Shown here in pieces: positions 15,119-24,229 of a DNA stretch of 43,673 nucleotides (the stretch's first letter is position 1; each line of letters starts with the position of its first letter). The translations under genes and the position numbers were made by a program. Source of the stretch: Halomonas sp. GTDB lineage: Bacteria > Pseudomonadota > Gammaproteobacteria > Pseudomonadales > Halomonadaceae. The stretch spans positions 1 through 43,673 of the forward strand of contig NZ_JACUUD010000015.1 in assembly GCF_014859505.1 (NCBI RefSeq). The letters run 5' to 3'. A model generated the notes under the pieces. That model did no database searches. It had not been told where the DNA came from and saw only the letters and a list, made by a program, of their open reading frames with translations.

Positions 15119-16717
15119 TCAGCCCATCTGGCGCGCCATGGAGCCGACGCCGGCCGCCTCAGCGGCGCTGTCGGCCAGGGCACGCCCGGCCTCGTCATAG
15201 ACATGGAAGACCGCATGGGCCCCCAGCTCGCGGATGGGTTCGATCTCCTCCGGGTATTCGACCACGGCGGTGATCCTGCCCTTGAACTGGCGGTTGCGCA
15301 GCTGCTGCAGGGCGAACAGGTTACCGGCATGGTGCGGCATGGCCAATATCACCATGCGGACGTCAGGTGACATCAGCATCTTGTCCCAGAAGTCGGAATC
15401 CACGGCATCCCCTTCCAGCAGGTTCATGCCGCGCTCCCCCAGTTCCTTGACGGTTCTGGGGTTGTTGTCGATGCCCAGCACCCTGAGCCCGTACTCTTTA
15501 CCCAGTCGCTTGTAGACGCTGCGGCCGATGCGCCCCATGCCCAGAACCACGGCCTCGGCATCGCCCAGTTCGATGGGGCGCTCGCCGGAGGGCATGTCGC
15601 CACGCCGTGGTGCGGGCAGCCTTGACTCCAGGTGACGGTAGAGGCCCTCGCTCACCGCATTGAGCGCGGCTGAAAAGGCGAAGCTCAGCGCCACGGCCAG
15701 CGACAGTACTACCAGCCATTCCGGGGCGAGCCAGCCGGTGGAGACCGCCAGGGCCCCGACGATCAGGCCGAATTCGGAGTAGTTGGTCAGCGTCAGCGTG
15801 GCCAGCAGGGACGTGCGGTGGCGCATCGGGAAGCGCATGAAGACCCACTGGTAGAGCAGGCTCTTGAGGGGCAGCAGGACGACCAGCAGCAGGGCGAGGC
15901 TGGCCATCTGCCAGTCGGGGACGCTGGTGAAGCCGATGCTGAGGAAGAAGCCCACCAGCAGCAGCTCCTTGAGGTTGAACATCGACCGGGAGAGTGCCTG
16001 GGCCGCCGGATGGGGCGACAGCAGCAGGCCGACGATCAGGGCGCCGAGGTCCCCCTTGATGCCGACCAGTTCGAACAGGCCGTAGCCGAGCACCAGTGCC
16101 AGCAGCATGCCGAACAGCATCTGCATCTCGCCGTGACCCAGCCGGTCCAGCAGATGGTAGAGCATCGGCGCCAGGGGAATCAGCAGCAGCAGCATGAACG
16201 CCCAGGGGCTGGGGAGCTCGCCGGTGGAGGCGGTGATGAACACCACGGCGAACACGTCCTGCATGATCAGCAGCCCGATGGCCAGGCGGCCATAGGCCGA
16301 CTGTGTCTCGCTGCGCTTGTCGAGCACCTTGACCACGAACACGGTGCTGGAGAAGGAGAGCGCAAAGCCCAGCAGCAGCAGGACCCGCCAGCCGGCCTCA
16401 TCGAGCAGGGAGAGGCCCAGCCACTTGAGCAGCCCGAGAATCAGGAAGAACAGCAGGCTGGAACCTATCATGTGCAGCGAGGCGCTTCCCCAGACCTCGG
16501 TTCGCAGCAGCATGCGAATGTTGAGCTTGAGACCGATGGTGAACAGCAGCAGCGTCACGCCGATGTCGGCAATGGTCGACAGGGTCGGGGTCAGGGTGTA
16601 GCCGAGCCAGTTCAACGCAAACCCGCCCGCCAGAAAACCCACCAGTGGCGGGAGTCTTACCGCCATGGCAGCAAGGCCACCGATGAAAGCGGCGAGGATA
16701 TAGGCGGCATCGATCAT
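15119..16717 (-). CDS. CPA2-family cation/proton antiporter with RCK (TrkA-N) domain, KefB/KefC-like
   Basis: A 532-residue protein with about twelve membrane helices forming a Na+/H+-exchanger-type core (residues 1-360), then a cytoplasmic Rossmann RCK-N domain from about 385 (VLGMGRIGRSVYKRL, with GIDNNP at the end of strand two). Such proteins exchange K+ or Na+ for protons and are gated by nucleotide binding to RCK. It is shorter than KefB/KefC (about 600-620) and lacks the RCK-C end. The ATG at 16717 with AGGGA six bases upstream is preferred to the TTG before it. It may share a transcript with the DUF1538 set 83 bases downstream, but no promoter evidence decides this. Confidence 0.88.
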   Translation of the reverse strand: MIDAAYILAAFIGGLAAMAVRLPPLVGFLAGGFALNWLGYTLTPTLSTIADIGVTLLLFTIGLKLNIRMLLRTEVWGSASLHMIGSSLLFFLILGLLKWLGLSLLDEAGWRVLLLLGFALSFSSTVFVVKVLDKRSETQSAYGRLAIGLLIMQDVFAVVFITASTGELPSPWAFMLLLLIPLAPMLYHLLDRLGHGEMQMLFGMLLALVLGYGLFELVGIKGDLGALIVGLLLSPHPAAQALSRSMFNLKELLLVGFFLSIGFTSVPDWQMASLALLLVVLLPLKSLLYQWVFMRFPMRHRTSLLATLTLTNYSEFGLIVGALAVSTGWLAPEWLVVLSLAVALSFAFSAALNAVSEGLYRHLESRLPAPRRGDMPSGERPIELGDAEAVVLGMGRIGRSVYKRLGKEYGLRVLGIDNNPRTVKELGERGMNLLEGDAVDSDFWDKMLMSPDVRMVILAMPHHAGNLFALQQLRNRQFKGRITAVVEYPEEIEPIRELGAHAVFHVYDEAGRALADSAAEAAGVGSMARQMG

Positions 16718-16835
16718 CAACGGTCCCTGTCACAGAAAAGTGGCTCGGGATAGAGTGTAAAGAGGTTGCTGGAGAAATGGCACCGACCGATGGCATGGCC
16801 CCGGCATCCGGCCCGGGCCGAAAGAGGAGATGCGC

Positions 16836-17432
16836 ATGGAACTCTCGACAATCCTTCCGGTGGTGGTGCTGGGCCTGCTGGTGGTCTACGCGGTCTCCAT
16901 CTTCAACCGCCTGGTGGCGTTGAAGAACCGCTACCAGAACGCCTTCGCCCAGATCGAGGTGCAGCTCAAGCGCCGCTACGACCTGATTCCCAACCTGGTG
17001 GAGACCGCCCGCGCCTACATGAGCCACGAGCGTGAGACCCTGCAGGCGGTGACTGAAGCGCGCAACGGCGCCCTGGCCGGGCTGCAGAATGCGGCGGCCC
17101 ATCCCGGCGAGCCGGGCGCCATGGCCCAGCTCGCCGGGGCCGAGGGTGCGCTGGGGTCGGCGCTTGGCAGGCTCAACGTGGTGATGGAGGCCTATCCGGA
17201 TCTCAAGGCCTCGGAAAACATGCAACAGCTCTCCGAGACCCTGACCAGCACCGAGAACCGCGTCGCCTTCGCCCGGCAGGCCTTCAACGACGCCGTGATG
17301 CAGTACAACACCTACAAGCAGAGTTTCCCGCCGGTCGTCCTGGCGCCCTCCTTCGGCCACAAGCAGGACGCCGCGCTGCTGGAGTTCGAGGACAGCGCCG
17401 AGATCCAGGCCGCGCCACGCGTCAGCTTCTGA
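16836..17432 (+). CDS. LemA family membrane protein
   Basis: A 198-residue protein with one N-terminal membrane anchor (about 5-22) and a long helical domain outside. The LemA signature KNRYQNAFAQIEVQLKRRYDLIPNLV follows the anchor, and NMQQLSETLTSTENRVAFAR is typical of the second half. The start at 16836 is chosen because GAGGAG lies six bases before it; the ATG at 16830 directly abuts that site. The function of LemA is poorly known, but it is repeatedly found next to HtpX-like M48 peptidases, as here: the protease gene starts 13 bases downstream. Confidence 0.9.
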   Translation: MELSTILPVVVLGLLVVYAVSIFNRLVALKNRYQNAFAQIEVQLKRRYDLIPNLVETARAYMSHERETLQAVTEARNGALAGLQNAAAHPGEPGAMAQLAGAEGALGSALGRLNVVMEAYPDLKASENMQQLSETLTSTENRVAFARQAFNDAVMQYNTYKQSFPPVVLAPSFGHKQDAALLEFEDSAEIQAAPRVSF

Positions 17433-17445
17433 GCGGAGGAAACTC

Positions 17446-19395
17446 ATGGATTTCTTCACCGCCCAGGATCGTGCCCGGCGTCAGACCGGGCGCCTCGTCG
17501 TGCTGCTGCTGCTCGCCGTGCTCGGCCTGATCGTGGCGGCCAGCGTGCTGGTGGCGCTGGCCGTGGTGCTGATGGACGGACAGCTGGGTGGCCCGGACCC
17601 GCTGGCACGGGCCCTTGAGCCCGAGCTGTTCGTCTGGGTGACGCTGGGGGTGCTGGCCGTGGTGGTGGGCGGTGCGGTGATGCGTCACCTGCAGCTGCGC
17701 GCCGGCGGGTCGGCGGTGGCGGAGGCGCTGGGTGGCCGTCCGCTCAACCCGGAGACCCGGGACGCCGACGAGCGCAAGTTGCTCAACCTGGTGGAGGAGA
17801 TGGCCATTGCCTCGGGCATGCCGGTGCCGGCGGTCTACCTGCTCGAGGATGCCGCCATCAACGCCTTCGCCGCTGGACATGATTCCCACGACGCCGCCAT
17901 CGGGGTGACCCGGGGCGCCATCGAGCACCTCGATCGCGACCAGCTGCAGGGCGTCATCGCCCACGAGTTCAGCCATATCCTGCACGGCGACATGCGCCTG
18001 AACCTGCGGCTGGTGGCGCTGCTCCATGGCATCCTGGTGATCGGCCTGATCGGCCAGCTGTTGCTGCGCGGGGCCGCGATGACGGGACGCGGACGCTCGT
18101 CGCGCCGCGGCGGCGGTGCCCAGGTGGGGCTGATGGCCGGCGGGGCGGCGCTGATGCTGGTGGGCTATGCCGGGACCCTGTGCGGCAACCTGATCAAGGC
18201 GGCGGTGAGTCGCCAGCGGGAGTTCCTCGCCGATGCCAGCGCCGTGCAGTACACCCGCAACCCCGAGGGCATCGGCGGGGCCCTGCAGACCCTGGCCGCC
18301 TATCGTCTGGGTTCGCGGCTGATGGCGTCCCAGGCTTCGGAGTTCAGCCACCTCTACTTCGGCAGCGGCGTGCGCCACCTGAGTGGACTCACCGCCACTC
18401 ATCCGCCCCTGGAGGCGCGCATCCGTCGCGTGCTGCCGCGCTGGGACGGGAGCCTGCCCGAGCCCTTCGCCCCCACCCCGAAGGCCGCGACGACACAGGA
18501 GGCTGCGTCCTCCTCGCCCCGCGGCGCCATTCTCGGGGGGGGGGTGAGTGGAGGCATGGGCGCTGAGGTCGGGGGTGCCCTGGCCGGGGCCGCCATCGCC
18601 GGCGCGGTGGTGGCCAGCGTCGGCCAGCCCGACCCCGCGGCCCTGTCCGCGGCTCGCCGCCGGCTGGCCAGTATCGACGCGCGGTTGATCGACGCCGCCC
18701 ATGAGCCTTTCGCCGCCCGGGCCCTGGTCTACGGCATCCTGATGGGGGTGGAGCCGGTCAGCCGTGATGCCCAGCGGCGCGTGCTGGCCAACCAGGCGCT
18801 GCCCGAGGTGCTGAGCGAACTCGACGCCCTCGCCGAGCCCCTGGCGACCCTGGCGCCTGGGGATCGTCTACCGCTGATCGAGCTGAGTCTGCCGCAGCTG
18901 CGCCAGCTCTCCGCGGCCCAGTTCGCCCGCTTCCGCCAGTGCCTGGCTGGCCTGATGGCCGCCGAAACCGTGCCGGGTGCCCTGCAATGGTCGCTGCACC
19001 GGCTGGTGCTGGTGGGCATCGAGGGCGAGCGTCGGGCGCGGCGAGACCGGCACCTGCGTGACCTCGCGGGGCCGCTGTCGCTGCTGCTCTCCACCCTGGC
19101 CCGCGCCGGTCAGACGACTCTGGATGAGCAGCGCGAGTCCCTCGATCAGGCGGGTCGGGCGCTCGGCGTCGAGCTGGATCTGGTGCTTGAGCCGCCCACG
19201 GCGGCAGAGCTGGATTGGGCCATGGAGCGCCTGGTGAGGCTGGTCCAGGCCGAGCGGGCGGCGCTGCTGGCCGCGATGGTCTGCTGCGTGGAGCAGGATG
19301 GCCGGATCGTCCCGCAGGAGGCCGAGCTGCTGCGGGCGGTGGCCTGGACCCTTGGCTGCCCGCTGCCGCTGCGTGGTGCCCTGGGGGACGAGTGA
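17446..19395 (+). CDS. M48 family membrane metallopeptidase (HtpX-like) with long C-terminal domain
   Basis: A 649-residue protein. Membrane segments lie at about 16-43 and 60-78, followed by the M48 domain with the zinc motif H173-E174-FS-H177 and the third ligand region REFLAD (Glu259). Two more hydrophobic stretches lie between the zinc ligands (about 187-208 and 226-248). This part resembles HtpX, a membrane quality-control protease. HtpX itself ends near 290 residues. Here about 320 residues follow, including a glycine-rich hydrophobic stretch (about 360-395) and a helical C-terminus ending in CVEQDGRIVPQEAELLRA, which looks TerB-like to me. A GGAGG site precedes the ATG. Coupled to lemA. 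Confidence 0.9.
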   Translation: MDFFTAQDRARRQTGRLVVLLLLAVLGLIVAASVLVALAVVLMDGQLGGPDPLARALEPELFVWVTLGVLAVVVGGAVMRHLQLRAGGSAVAEALGGRPLNPETRDADERKLLNLVEEMAIASGMPVPAVYLLEDAAINAFAAGHDSHDAAIGVTRGAIEHLDRDQLQGVIAHEFSHILHGDMRLNLRLVALLHGILVIGLIGQLLLRGAAMTGRGRSSRRGGGAQVGLMAGGAALMLVGYAGTLCGNLIKAAVSRQREFLADASAVQYTRNPEGIGGALQTLAAYRLGSRLMASQASEFSHLYFGSGVRHLSGLTATHPPLEARIRRVLPRWDGSLPEPFAPTPKAATTQEAASSSPRGAILGGGVSGGMGAEVGGALAGAAIAGAVVASVGQPDPAALSAARRRLASIDARLIDAAHEPFAARALVYGILMGVEPVSRDAQRRVLANQALPEVLSELDALAEPLATLAPGDRLPLIELSLPQLRQLSAAQFARFRQCLAGLMAAETVPGALQWSLHRLVLVGIEGERRARRDRHLRDLAGPLSLLLSTLARAGQTTLDEQRESLDQAGRALGVELDLVLEPPTAAELDWAMERLVRLVQAERAALLAAMVCCVEQDGRIVPQEAELLRAVAWTLGCPLPLRGALGDE

Positions 19396-19475
19396 CTCGG
19401 GTTCTGCCTTGCGGGAGGCCGGCGGCTCTGTTGCAATGTGTCATCCCCGGAAATCAGACGTGCAGGAGCAGGCAC

Positions 19476-20168
19476 ATGCAAAAGACACTCTGGAAGCCCG
19501 CCCTGCTGGCGGCCCTGATGGCCCTGGGCCTGGCCGGCTGCGGCAACGGTGACGAGCCGACACCGGCCGAGCCCGCCGCACAGGAAGAGGCCGCGCCGGA
19601 CGAAAGTGCCGAACCGGAAGCCCTCGACGATGAGCTGTCGCCCGAGGAGCAGGCGGGGCTGGTCGAGGAGGAAGCGGCCGCGGCCGAGGTGACGGATCCT
19701 GCGGCCGAGCTTCCCGACGAGGTGCCGGAGGAGATCCCCGAGGCCGAGACCCTGGGCGAGTCCCCGGCCAGCACCCTGGACGAGGGGGCGGCACTGCCCG
19801 GTGAGACCACCCGCGACGAGATCGACGCCATGCTCGAGGAGACCGAGCGGCGCTTCGAGGAGGCGCAGCGGCGCATCGAGGAACAGTTCGAGGCGGCCGA
19901 GGAGGAGGCCGTTGTACCCGAGCCCATGGAGGGTGACGACGCCTTCGATACCGGGATGGACCTCGGCACCGGCCTGGATGATGACCAGCTCGATACCGGC
20001 GGGCCGACCAGCTCCGACGTCGACGCCATCATCGAGGAGCAGGAGCGCCGCTTCGAGGAGGCCCAGCGCCGCCTGGAGGAGCAGTTCGATGCGGTGGAGC
20101 AGGAGCTTCCCGAGTTCGAGCCCATGGAGGTCGACGATTTCGAGTTCGAGCCCATGGAGGCCGACTAG
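19476..20168 (+). CDS. Acidic lipoprotein with a duplicated helical segment
   Basis: A 230-residue lipoprotein of no family I recognise. The signal peptide ends in the lipobox LGLAGC, with Cys22 the lipidated residue, and the next residues (GNG) do not show the Asp+2 inner-membrane signal, so outer-membrane delivery is likely. The mature part is extremely acidic (long Glu/Asp/Ala/Pro runs). A charged helical unit appears twice: ERRFEEAQRRIEEQFEA near residue 126 and ERRFEEAQRRLEEQFDA near residue 190, each introduced by D(E/V)DA. The motif EPME recurs after each unit and again at the C-terminus. AGGAG precedes the ATG. It follows the M48 gene by about 80 bases. Confidence 0.8.
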   Translation: MQKTLWKPALLAALMALGLAGCGNGDEPTPAEPAAQEEAAPDESAEPEALDDELSPEEQAGLVEEEAAAAEVTDPAAELPDEVPEEIPEAETLGESPASTLDEGAALPGETTRDEIDAMLEETERRFEEAQRRIEEQFEAAEEEAVVPEPMEGDDAFDTGMDLGTGLDDDQLDTGGPTSSDVDAIIEEQERRFEEAQRRLEEQFDAVEQELPEFEPMEVDDFEFEPMEAD

Positions 20169-20235
20169 CCCCGAGGCCTATCCCCCGAGGCGGCCAAGCG
20201 GGCCCACCATAGAAAGCGTGCCCACCCAAGAGAAA

Positions 20236-20270
20236 AAGGCCCACCGATCGGTGGGCCTTCTCGTTTCAAT
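20236..20270. terminator. Bidirectional terminator between lipoprotein gene and csp
   Basis: A perfect 24-base palindrome (20236-20259) centred on CCGATCGG forms a twelve-base-pair stem core (with a tight turn). On the minus strand it is followed by TTTTTCTC, on the plus strand by CTCGTTT. It suits the end of both convergent genes, and is stronger for the cold-shock gene. Confidence 0.8.
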
Positions 20271-20303
20271 GGCGGCGTCGAGCGCCGCCTTCCGCGCACC
20301 TGA

Positions 20304-20510
20304 TCAGTCGGCAGGGCGGATGTTGGAGGCCTGAAGGCCCTTCTTGCCCTGGGTGACCTCGAAGGTGACCTTCTGGCCGTCCTGCAGGGTCTTGAAGCCG
20401 TCAGCCTGAATCTCGGAGAAGTGAGCGAACAGGTCATCACCGCCGTCGTCCGGAGAGATGAAGCCGTAACCCTTGGTGTCGTTGAACCACTTGACAGTGC
20501 CAGTTGCCAT
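20304..20510 (-). CDS. Cold-shock domain protein (CspA family)
   Basis: A 68-residue single-stranded RNA/DNA-binding OB-fold protein. Both RNA-binding motifs are intact: KGYGFI (RNP1) and LFAHFS (RNP2), and the start [10 protein letters not shown] is typical. Csp proteins act as RNA chaperones and antiterminators. The ATG at 20510 has AAGGAAA seven to eight bases upstream; a longer frame beginning six codons earlier is not supported. A leader of some 100 bases or more is possible, since the next gene upstream is divergent. Which paralogue (A, D, E) it is cannot be decided, and cold induction is not established. Confidence 0.95.
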   Translation of the reverse strand: MATGTVKWFNDTKGYGFISPDDGGDDLFAHFSEIQADGFKTLQDGQKVTFEVTQGKKGLQASNIRPAD

Positions 20511-20789
20511 TGTCGATTTCCTTAACATACTTTAATGGTCGTGCCGGGTCCGCCGGTGCGGATGCCCGAAGTGCGTGGGCAGGACAGGGAAAGAAGTACT
20601 CACCGCGCGTATCGAGTAAATCGAACGACAACCGACGACTTGCTTCCTGCTGACCAGCGCTGCGATACGGTGCCGAGGCACCCTGACATCCCCGTGTTCA
20701 TCACGCCGGACGCCAGCCGCAAAACCACTGTAGATCGAATCCCCTCGGGCAGCAAGCCCGCTTCTCGACCCAAGGAATACCCCGCCCCC

Positions 20790-21434
20790 ATGTTCATCGA
20801 TGCCCAGTTCTGGCCCTTCCTGATGGCCATTACCCTGCTTTCCATTAGTCCCGGGGTCGATACCCTGCTGGTGATCCGCAACACCGCCCGGGGCGGGGTG
20901 CGTGACGGCGTGCTGACCAGCCTGGCGATCTGCTGCGGGCTCTTCGTGCATGCCGCGGTCTCGGCGCTGGGGATCTCGCTGATCCTCTTGCAGTCGGCCT
21001 GGGCCTTCGGGCTGCTCAAGCTGGCCGGGGCCTGCTACTTGATCTGGCTGGGGGTGCAGGGCCTGTTGGCGGCCCGCCGTGGCCAGGGGCTACCGGTGGC
21101 GGAGGTCAGTGGCGAGCGCCAGCCCGTGCCGATGTGGCGGCCGCTGCGCGAGGGGCTGCTCTCCAACGTGCTCAATCCCAAGACGGTGGTCTTCTACATG
21201 GCCTTCCTGCCCCAGTTCATCGCCCCCGGCGACCCGGCGCTGGCCAAGTCGCTGTTCCTGGCCGGGGTGCACTTCGTGATCGCCAACCTGTGGCAGATCG
21301 GCGTGGCGGTGATGGTGGGCAGCGCCGGGCGCCTGCTGGCCAGCCGCGCCTTCGCCCGGGGCCTCAACGGAGCCACCGGGGCTGTGCTGATCGCCTTTGG
21401 CATCAAGCTGGCGCTGGAGCGCCCTCCGGCATAG
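20790..21434 (+). CDS. LysE/RhtB-family amino acid exporter
   Basis: A 214-residue inner-membrane protein with about six helices. The family blocks are clear: SISPGVDTLLVIRNTARGG after the first helix, the YLIWLGVQGL segment, and the NPKTVVFYMAFLPQFI signature in the middle. Members export amino acids such as lysine, threonine or homoserine lactones; the substrate is unknown here. The ATG at 20790 lies 13 bases after AAGGA, a long spacing. The upstream 279-base gap is shared with the divergent csp gene and holds no other gene that I can support. Confidence 0.9.
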   Translation: MFIDAQFWPFLMAITLLSISPGVDTLLVIRNTARGGVRDGVLTSLAICCGLFVHAAVSALGISLILLQSAWAFGLLKLAGACYLIWLGVQGLLAARRGQGLPVAEVSGERQPVPMWRPLREGLLSNVLNPKTVVFYMAFLPQFIAPGDPALAKSLFLAGVHFVIANLWQIGVAVMVGSAGRLLASRAFARGLNGATGAVLIAFGIKLALERPPA

Positions 21435-21482
21435 GGTCGGCCTGCGCGAGGCTTACCCGGCGCCTCCTGCGTGCAGTGACCT

Positions 21483-23468
21483 TCAGTTCCTGGCCAGCAG
21501 CGAGCGGTCGTAGCGCACCGTCTTCTCGGTCGGGCTCAGCATGGAGACGCCGCGACTGTCGCCGCCATTGGCCAGGCTCTCGAAGATCGCCCGGTAGCTG
21601 AGCACCGCCTGCACGTAGAGGCGGGTCTCGCGGAAGGGAATGCTCTCCACGAAGAGGTCGAACTCCTCCGGGGCGTCGGCCAGCCAGCGGTCGACCCGGC
21701 CGGGACCGGCGTTGTAGGCGGCCGCGGCGGCCAGGCGGTTGCCGCTGTAGCGGTTGAGCATGTCGCGGATGTAGGTGCTGCCCAGGCGGATATTGAGTTC
21801 CGGGTCGAGCACCCCGTAGGCGCCGGGGTCACTGATGCCGAGCTGGCGAGCCAGCTGGGTGGCGGTGCCGGGCATCACCTGCATCAGGCCGCGGGCGCCG
21901 GCCGGCGAGACCGCCTCGGGGTTGTAGGCGCTCTCGCGCCGGGCGATGCCCATCAGCAGGTAGGGGTCGACCCCCGTCATGCGTCCCCAGTGCAGGAAGT
22001 GCTCGCGGTAGGCCTCGGGGAAGCGCCAGTCCAGGGCATCCCACATGCGACCGGTGATGGTGGTCTGCACCAGCTTGGCGTGCCAGCCGCGGCGTTGGGC
22101 GTAGTCGGCCAGGGCGCGGGCCTCTCGCTCGCCGCCGCGCTCCACGGCCGCATACCATTCGCTGGCGGCCAGGCCTGGTTCGTTGATACGCAGCAGCGCC
22201 TCGGTGCGCTGCACGGCCGGCCAGCGGGAGACCTGCTGCCGGTAGCTGTCATCGAAGCCGTTGCGTTCCAGGTTCAGGGCATAGGGCTGGCCCAGGCGGT
22301 CGGCGGCGGCGAAGCCGAAGAAGTTGCGCCCCTCGGCGGCCAGGGCATAGTCCTCCCGGGCGCGGGCGCTGTCGCCCAGCTGCTCGTGGGCGCGCGCGGC
22401 CCAGTAGTGCCAGCGGCTGTCGTCGCGGGTCTCGGGCGTCATGCGCGCCAGCCAGTCGAGCACGCCGCGCCAGTCCCGCTCGCCCAGGGCGGCGCGCACG
22501 CGCAGCTCCAGCAGGTCGGCGTCGCTGCGCCCGGCCAGCGCGCCGTCGACCCAGCCGCGATTGTGGCGGATGTCGCGAACCAGGGTATAGAAGATCAGGT
22601 CGCGCTCGATGGCCTCATGGTGCTCGCGCTCGATGGGCAGGTGGGGGGCGATCTTGCGCCACGCCTCCAGGGCCGCCTCGGTGTCGGCGCGGGTGAAGCC
22701 GTGCATGGCGGCGGCGAACAGCGGGCCGGAGCCGCGGCACTCGGGGCCCAGGCAGGTCGGCACTCGGGTCACGGAGGCGAAGTCGCCCGAGAGGCGCGTC
22801 ATGGCCTGGCGGGCCTCCTCCCAGCGGCTGCCGAGCTGGCGGCCCAGGAAGCTGGCGAGGCCCGTCTCGCCGTCCTGCCAGGCCAGCATCTTGCGCTCCC
22901 AGACCTGCTGCTCGCCGATCACGCCGCGGTCGCGCAGGGCCCTGAACAGGTTGTTGCAGGCATCGGGCTGGGAGCGGCCCACCATCCACAGGGCCAGCCC
23001 GCCCTCGGCAGCGGCCTGGGGGTCACTGCCGAGCAGGGCGGAGTAGTAGTAACACTGGCGGGCAGTACCGGCGGGTTCGCCGTCGGCCACGGCAAGCAGG
23101 CTGCCGTAGCGGCCGGCGTAGCCGTACTGGGCAATGGCCTGACCGCGCAGCCACTCGCCCAGGGGCGAGTCGGCGTGGCGTTCGATGAAGTCGAGGACCT
23201 GGCCCGGCTCGGCCTGGGGCAGGCGTCCGCGCAGGCGGTGGTACTCCACGTAGCCGACCAGCGGATGGTCGGCAATGGCGCGCTGGTCGATGCGCTCCCA
23301 CTGCTGGCTGCGGGCGGCCTCCAGGGCATTGCGCAGGGCGCGGTCGTCGGCCTGGGCCAGCGTCAGCGAGAACGGCAGCGACAGCGTCAGGGCAGTCAGC
23401 AGGGTGCCGAGGCGCCGGGCGCCGCTGCGCCGGGTGCCGCGCTTCGTGGCGGGGTGGCGTTGGCGCAT
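21483..23468 (-). CDS. slt: Soluble lytic murein transglycosylase
   Basis: A 661-residue periplasmic enzyme that cleaves the MurNAc-GlcNAc bond of peptidoglycan with formation of 1,6-anhydroMurNAc. A signal peptide covers about 1-40 (hydrophobic run ending AQA). Then comes the alpha-superhelical U-domain of about 400 residues, and a C-terminal SLT domain with the catalytic glutamate in RRESAYNPEAVSPAGARGLMQ, followed by AAAYNAGPGR. Length matches E. coli Slt70 (about 645). The start at 23468 has GGAGA nine bases upstream; an in-frame ATG at 23516 lacks a site and would spoil the signal peptide. Divergent from the thioesterase pair. Confidence 0.95.
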   Translation of the reverse strand: MRQRHPATKRGTRRSGARRLGTLLTALTLSLPFSLTLAQADDRALRNALEAARSQQWERIDQRAIADHPLVGYVEYHRLRGRLPQAEPGQVLDFIERHADSPLGEWLRGQAIAQYGYAGRYGSLLAVADGEPAGTARQCYYYSALLGSDPQAAAEGGLALWMVGRSQPDACNNLFRALRDRGVIGEQQVWERKMLAWQDGETGLASFLGRQLGSRWEEARQAMTRLSGDFASVTRVPTCLGPECRGSGPLFAAAMHGFTRADTEAALEAWRKIAPHLPIEREHHEAIERDLIFYTLVRDIRHNRGWVDGALAGRSDADLLELRVRAALGERDWRGVLDWLARMTPETRDDSRWHYWAARAHEQLGDSARAREDYALAAEGRNFFGFAAADRLGQPYALNLERNGFDDSYRQQVSRWPAVQRTEALLRINEPGLAASEWYAAVERGGEREARALADYAQRRGWHAKLVQTTITGRMWDALDWRFPEAYREHFLHWGRMTGVDPYLLMGIARRESAYNPEAVSPAGARGLMQVMPGTATQLARQLGISDPGAYGVLDPELNIRLGSTYIRDMLNRYSGNRLAAAAAYNAGPGRVDRWLADAPEEFDLFVESIPFRETRLYVQAVLSYRAIFESLANGGDSRGVSMLSPTEKTVRYDRSLLARN

Positions 23469-23628
23469 GGCAAGGGTCTCCGGGAGTTGACGTCTGATGG
23501 CTTCTATCCATGTCATCCATCGTGGCGCATTCCCGGCGTCAAGGGTAGGGGGAAAGGGTAACCGGAGGTGGTGCTGCGTTGACGGGCGATGCCTTGTGCC
23601 GCGGCAGGCGCACGACTAGCCTGGAGTC

Positions 23629-23648
23629 TTTCAAACGCTTGTTGGAAA
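23629..23648. promoter_or_regulatory. PsrA-like operator upstream of the thioesterase pair
   Basis: TTTCAAACGCTTGTTGGAAA is an eight-base inverted repeat (one mismatch) around a four-base centre. It contains CAAAC-N4-GTTGG, one base from the CAAAC-N2-4-GTTTG box bound by PsrA, the TetR-type fatty-acid regulator of pseudomonads. It lies about 75 bases before the first hotdog thioesterase gene, in the gap shared with slt. Confidence 0.5.
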
Positions 23649-23722
23649 GCGTGTGGTAAAACCATCCGATGGAAGCCTGTGATAACACTATTATTTGACG
23701 ACGATGGAGGTAGCCAGGTGTG

Positions 23723-24229
23723 ATGCCCAGTCCCGATCGATCCCCCGATGCCTGGCGCCGGGCCCTGACCCGCTTCGTGCGGGTGATTCCCCATACCCGT
23801 GAGCTGGGCCTCGAGGTGCTGGCGGCCGACGCCGAGGCCATCCGCATGCGCCTGCCCTGGAGTGACGACCTGCTGGGCGACGCCTCCCGCGGGCTGGTCC
23901 ACGGCGGCGTGCTGACCATGCTGCTGGACACCGTCTGCGGCAGTGCCGTGCTGCGTGGGCTGCCCGAGCCGGAGGTGTGCCCGACCCTGGACCTGCGTGT
24001 CGACCACTTCCGGCCGGCGGTGGCGGGCCTGGCGCTCTACGCCGAGGCGCGGGTGGTCGGGGTCACCGCCTCGGTGGTCTTTACCGAAGGCATCCTGTGG
24101 CAGGAGGAGGGGAGGCAGGTGGCCCGGGGCATCGGCAATTTCGTGCGGCTGGGGCCGCGCAATACGCCGCCCGGCTTTGCCGAGGCGCTGTTTGCAGCGA
24201 ACCATGACAAGGAGAGCGGCAATGCCTGA
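23723..24229 (+). CDS. PaaI/YdiI-like hotdog thioesterase (first of a pair)
   Basis: A 168-residue hotdog-fold protein of the PaaI-like acyl-CoA thioesterase group, which hydrolyses acyl-CoA thioesters in the cytoplasm. The active-site block is GLVHGGVLTMLLDTVCG, with HGG at 60-62 and the likely catalytic Asp69. The later LDLRVDHFRPA is also typical. The ATG at 23723 is chosen; a GTG one codon earlier sits nine bases after GGAGG and could serve instead. It overlaps the next thioesterase gene by eight bases, so the two are translationally coupled. Acyl preference unknown. Confidence 0.85.
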   Translation: MPSPDRSPDAWRRALTRFVRVIPHTRELGLEVLAADAEAIRMRLPWSDDLLGDASRGLVHGGVLTMLLDTVCGSAVLRGLPEPEVCPTLDLRVDHFRPAVAGLALYAEARVVGVTASVVFTEGILWQEEGRQVARGIGNFVRLGPRNTPPGFAEALFAANHDKESGNA

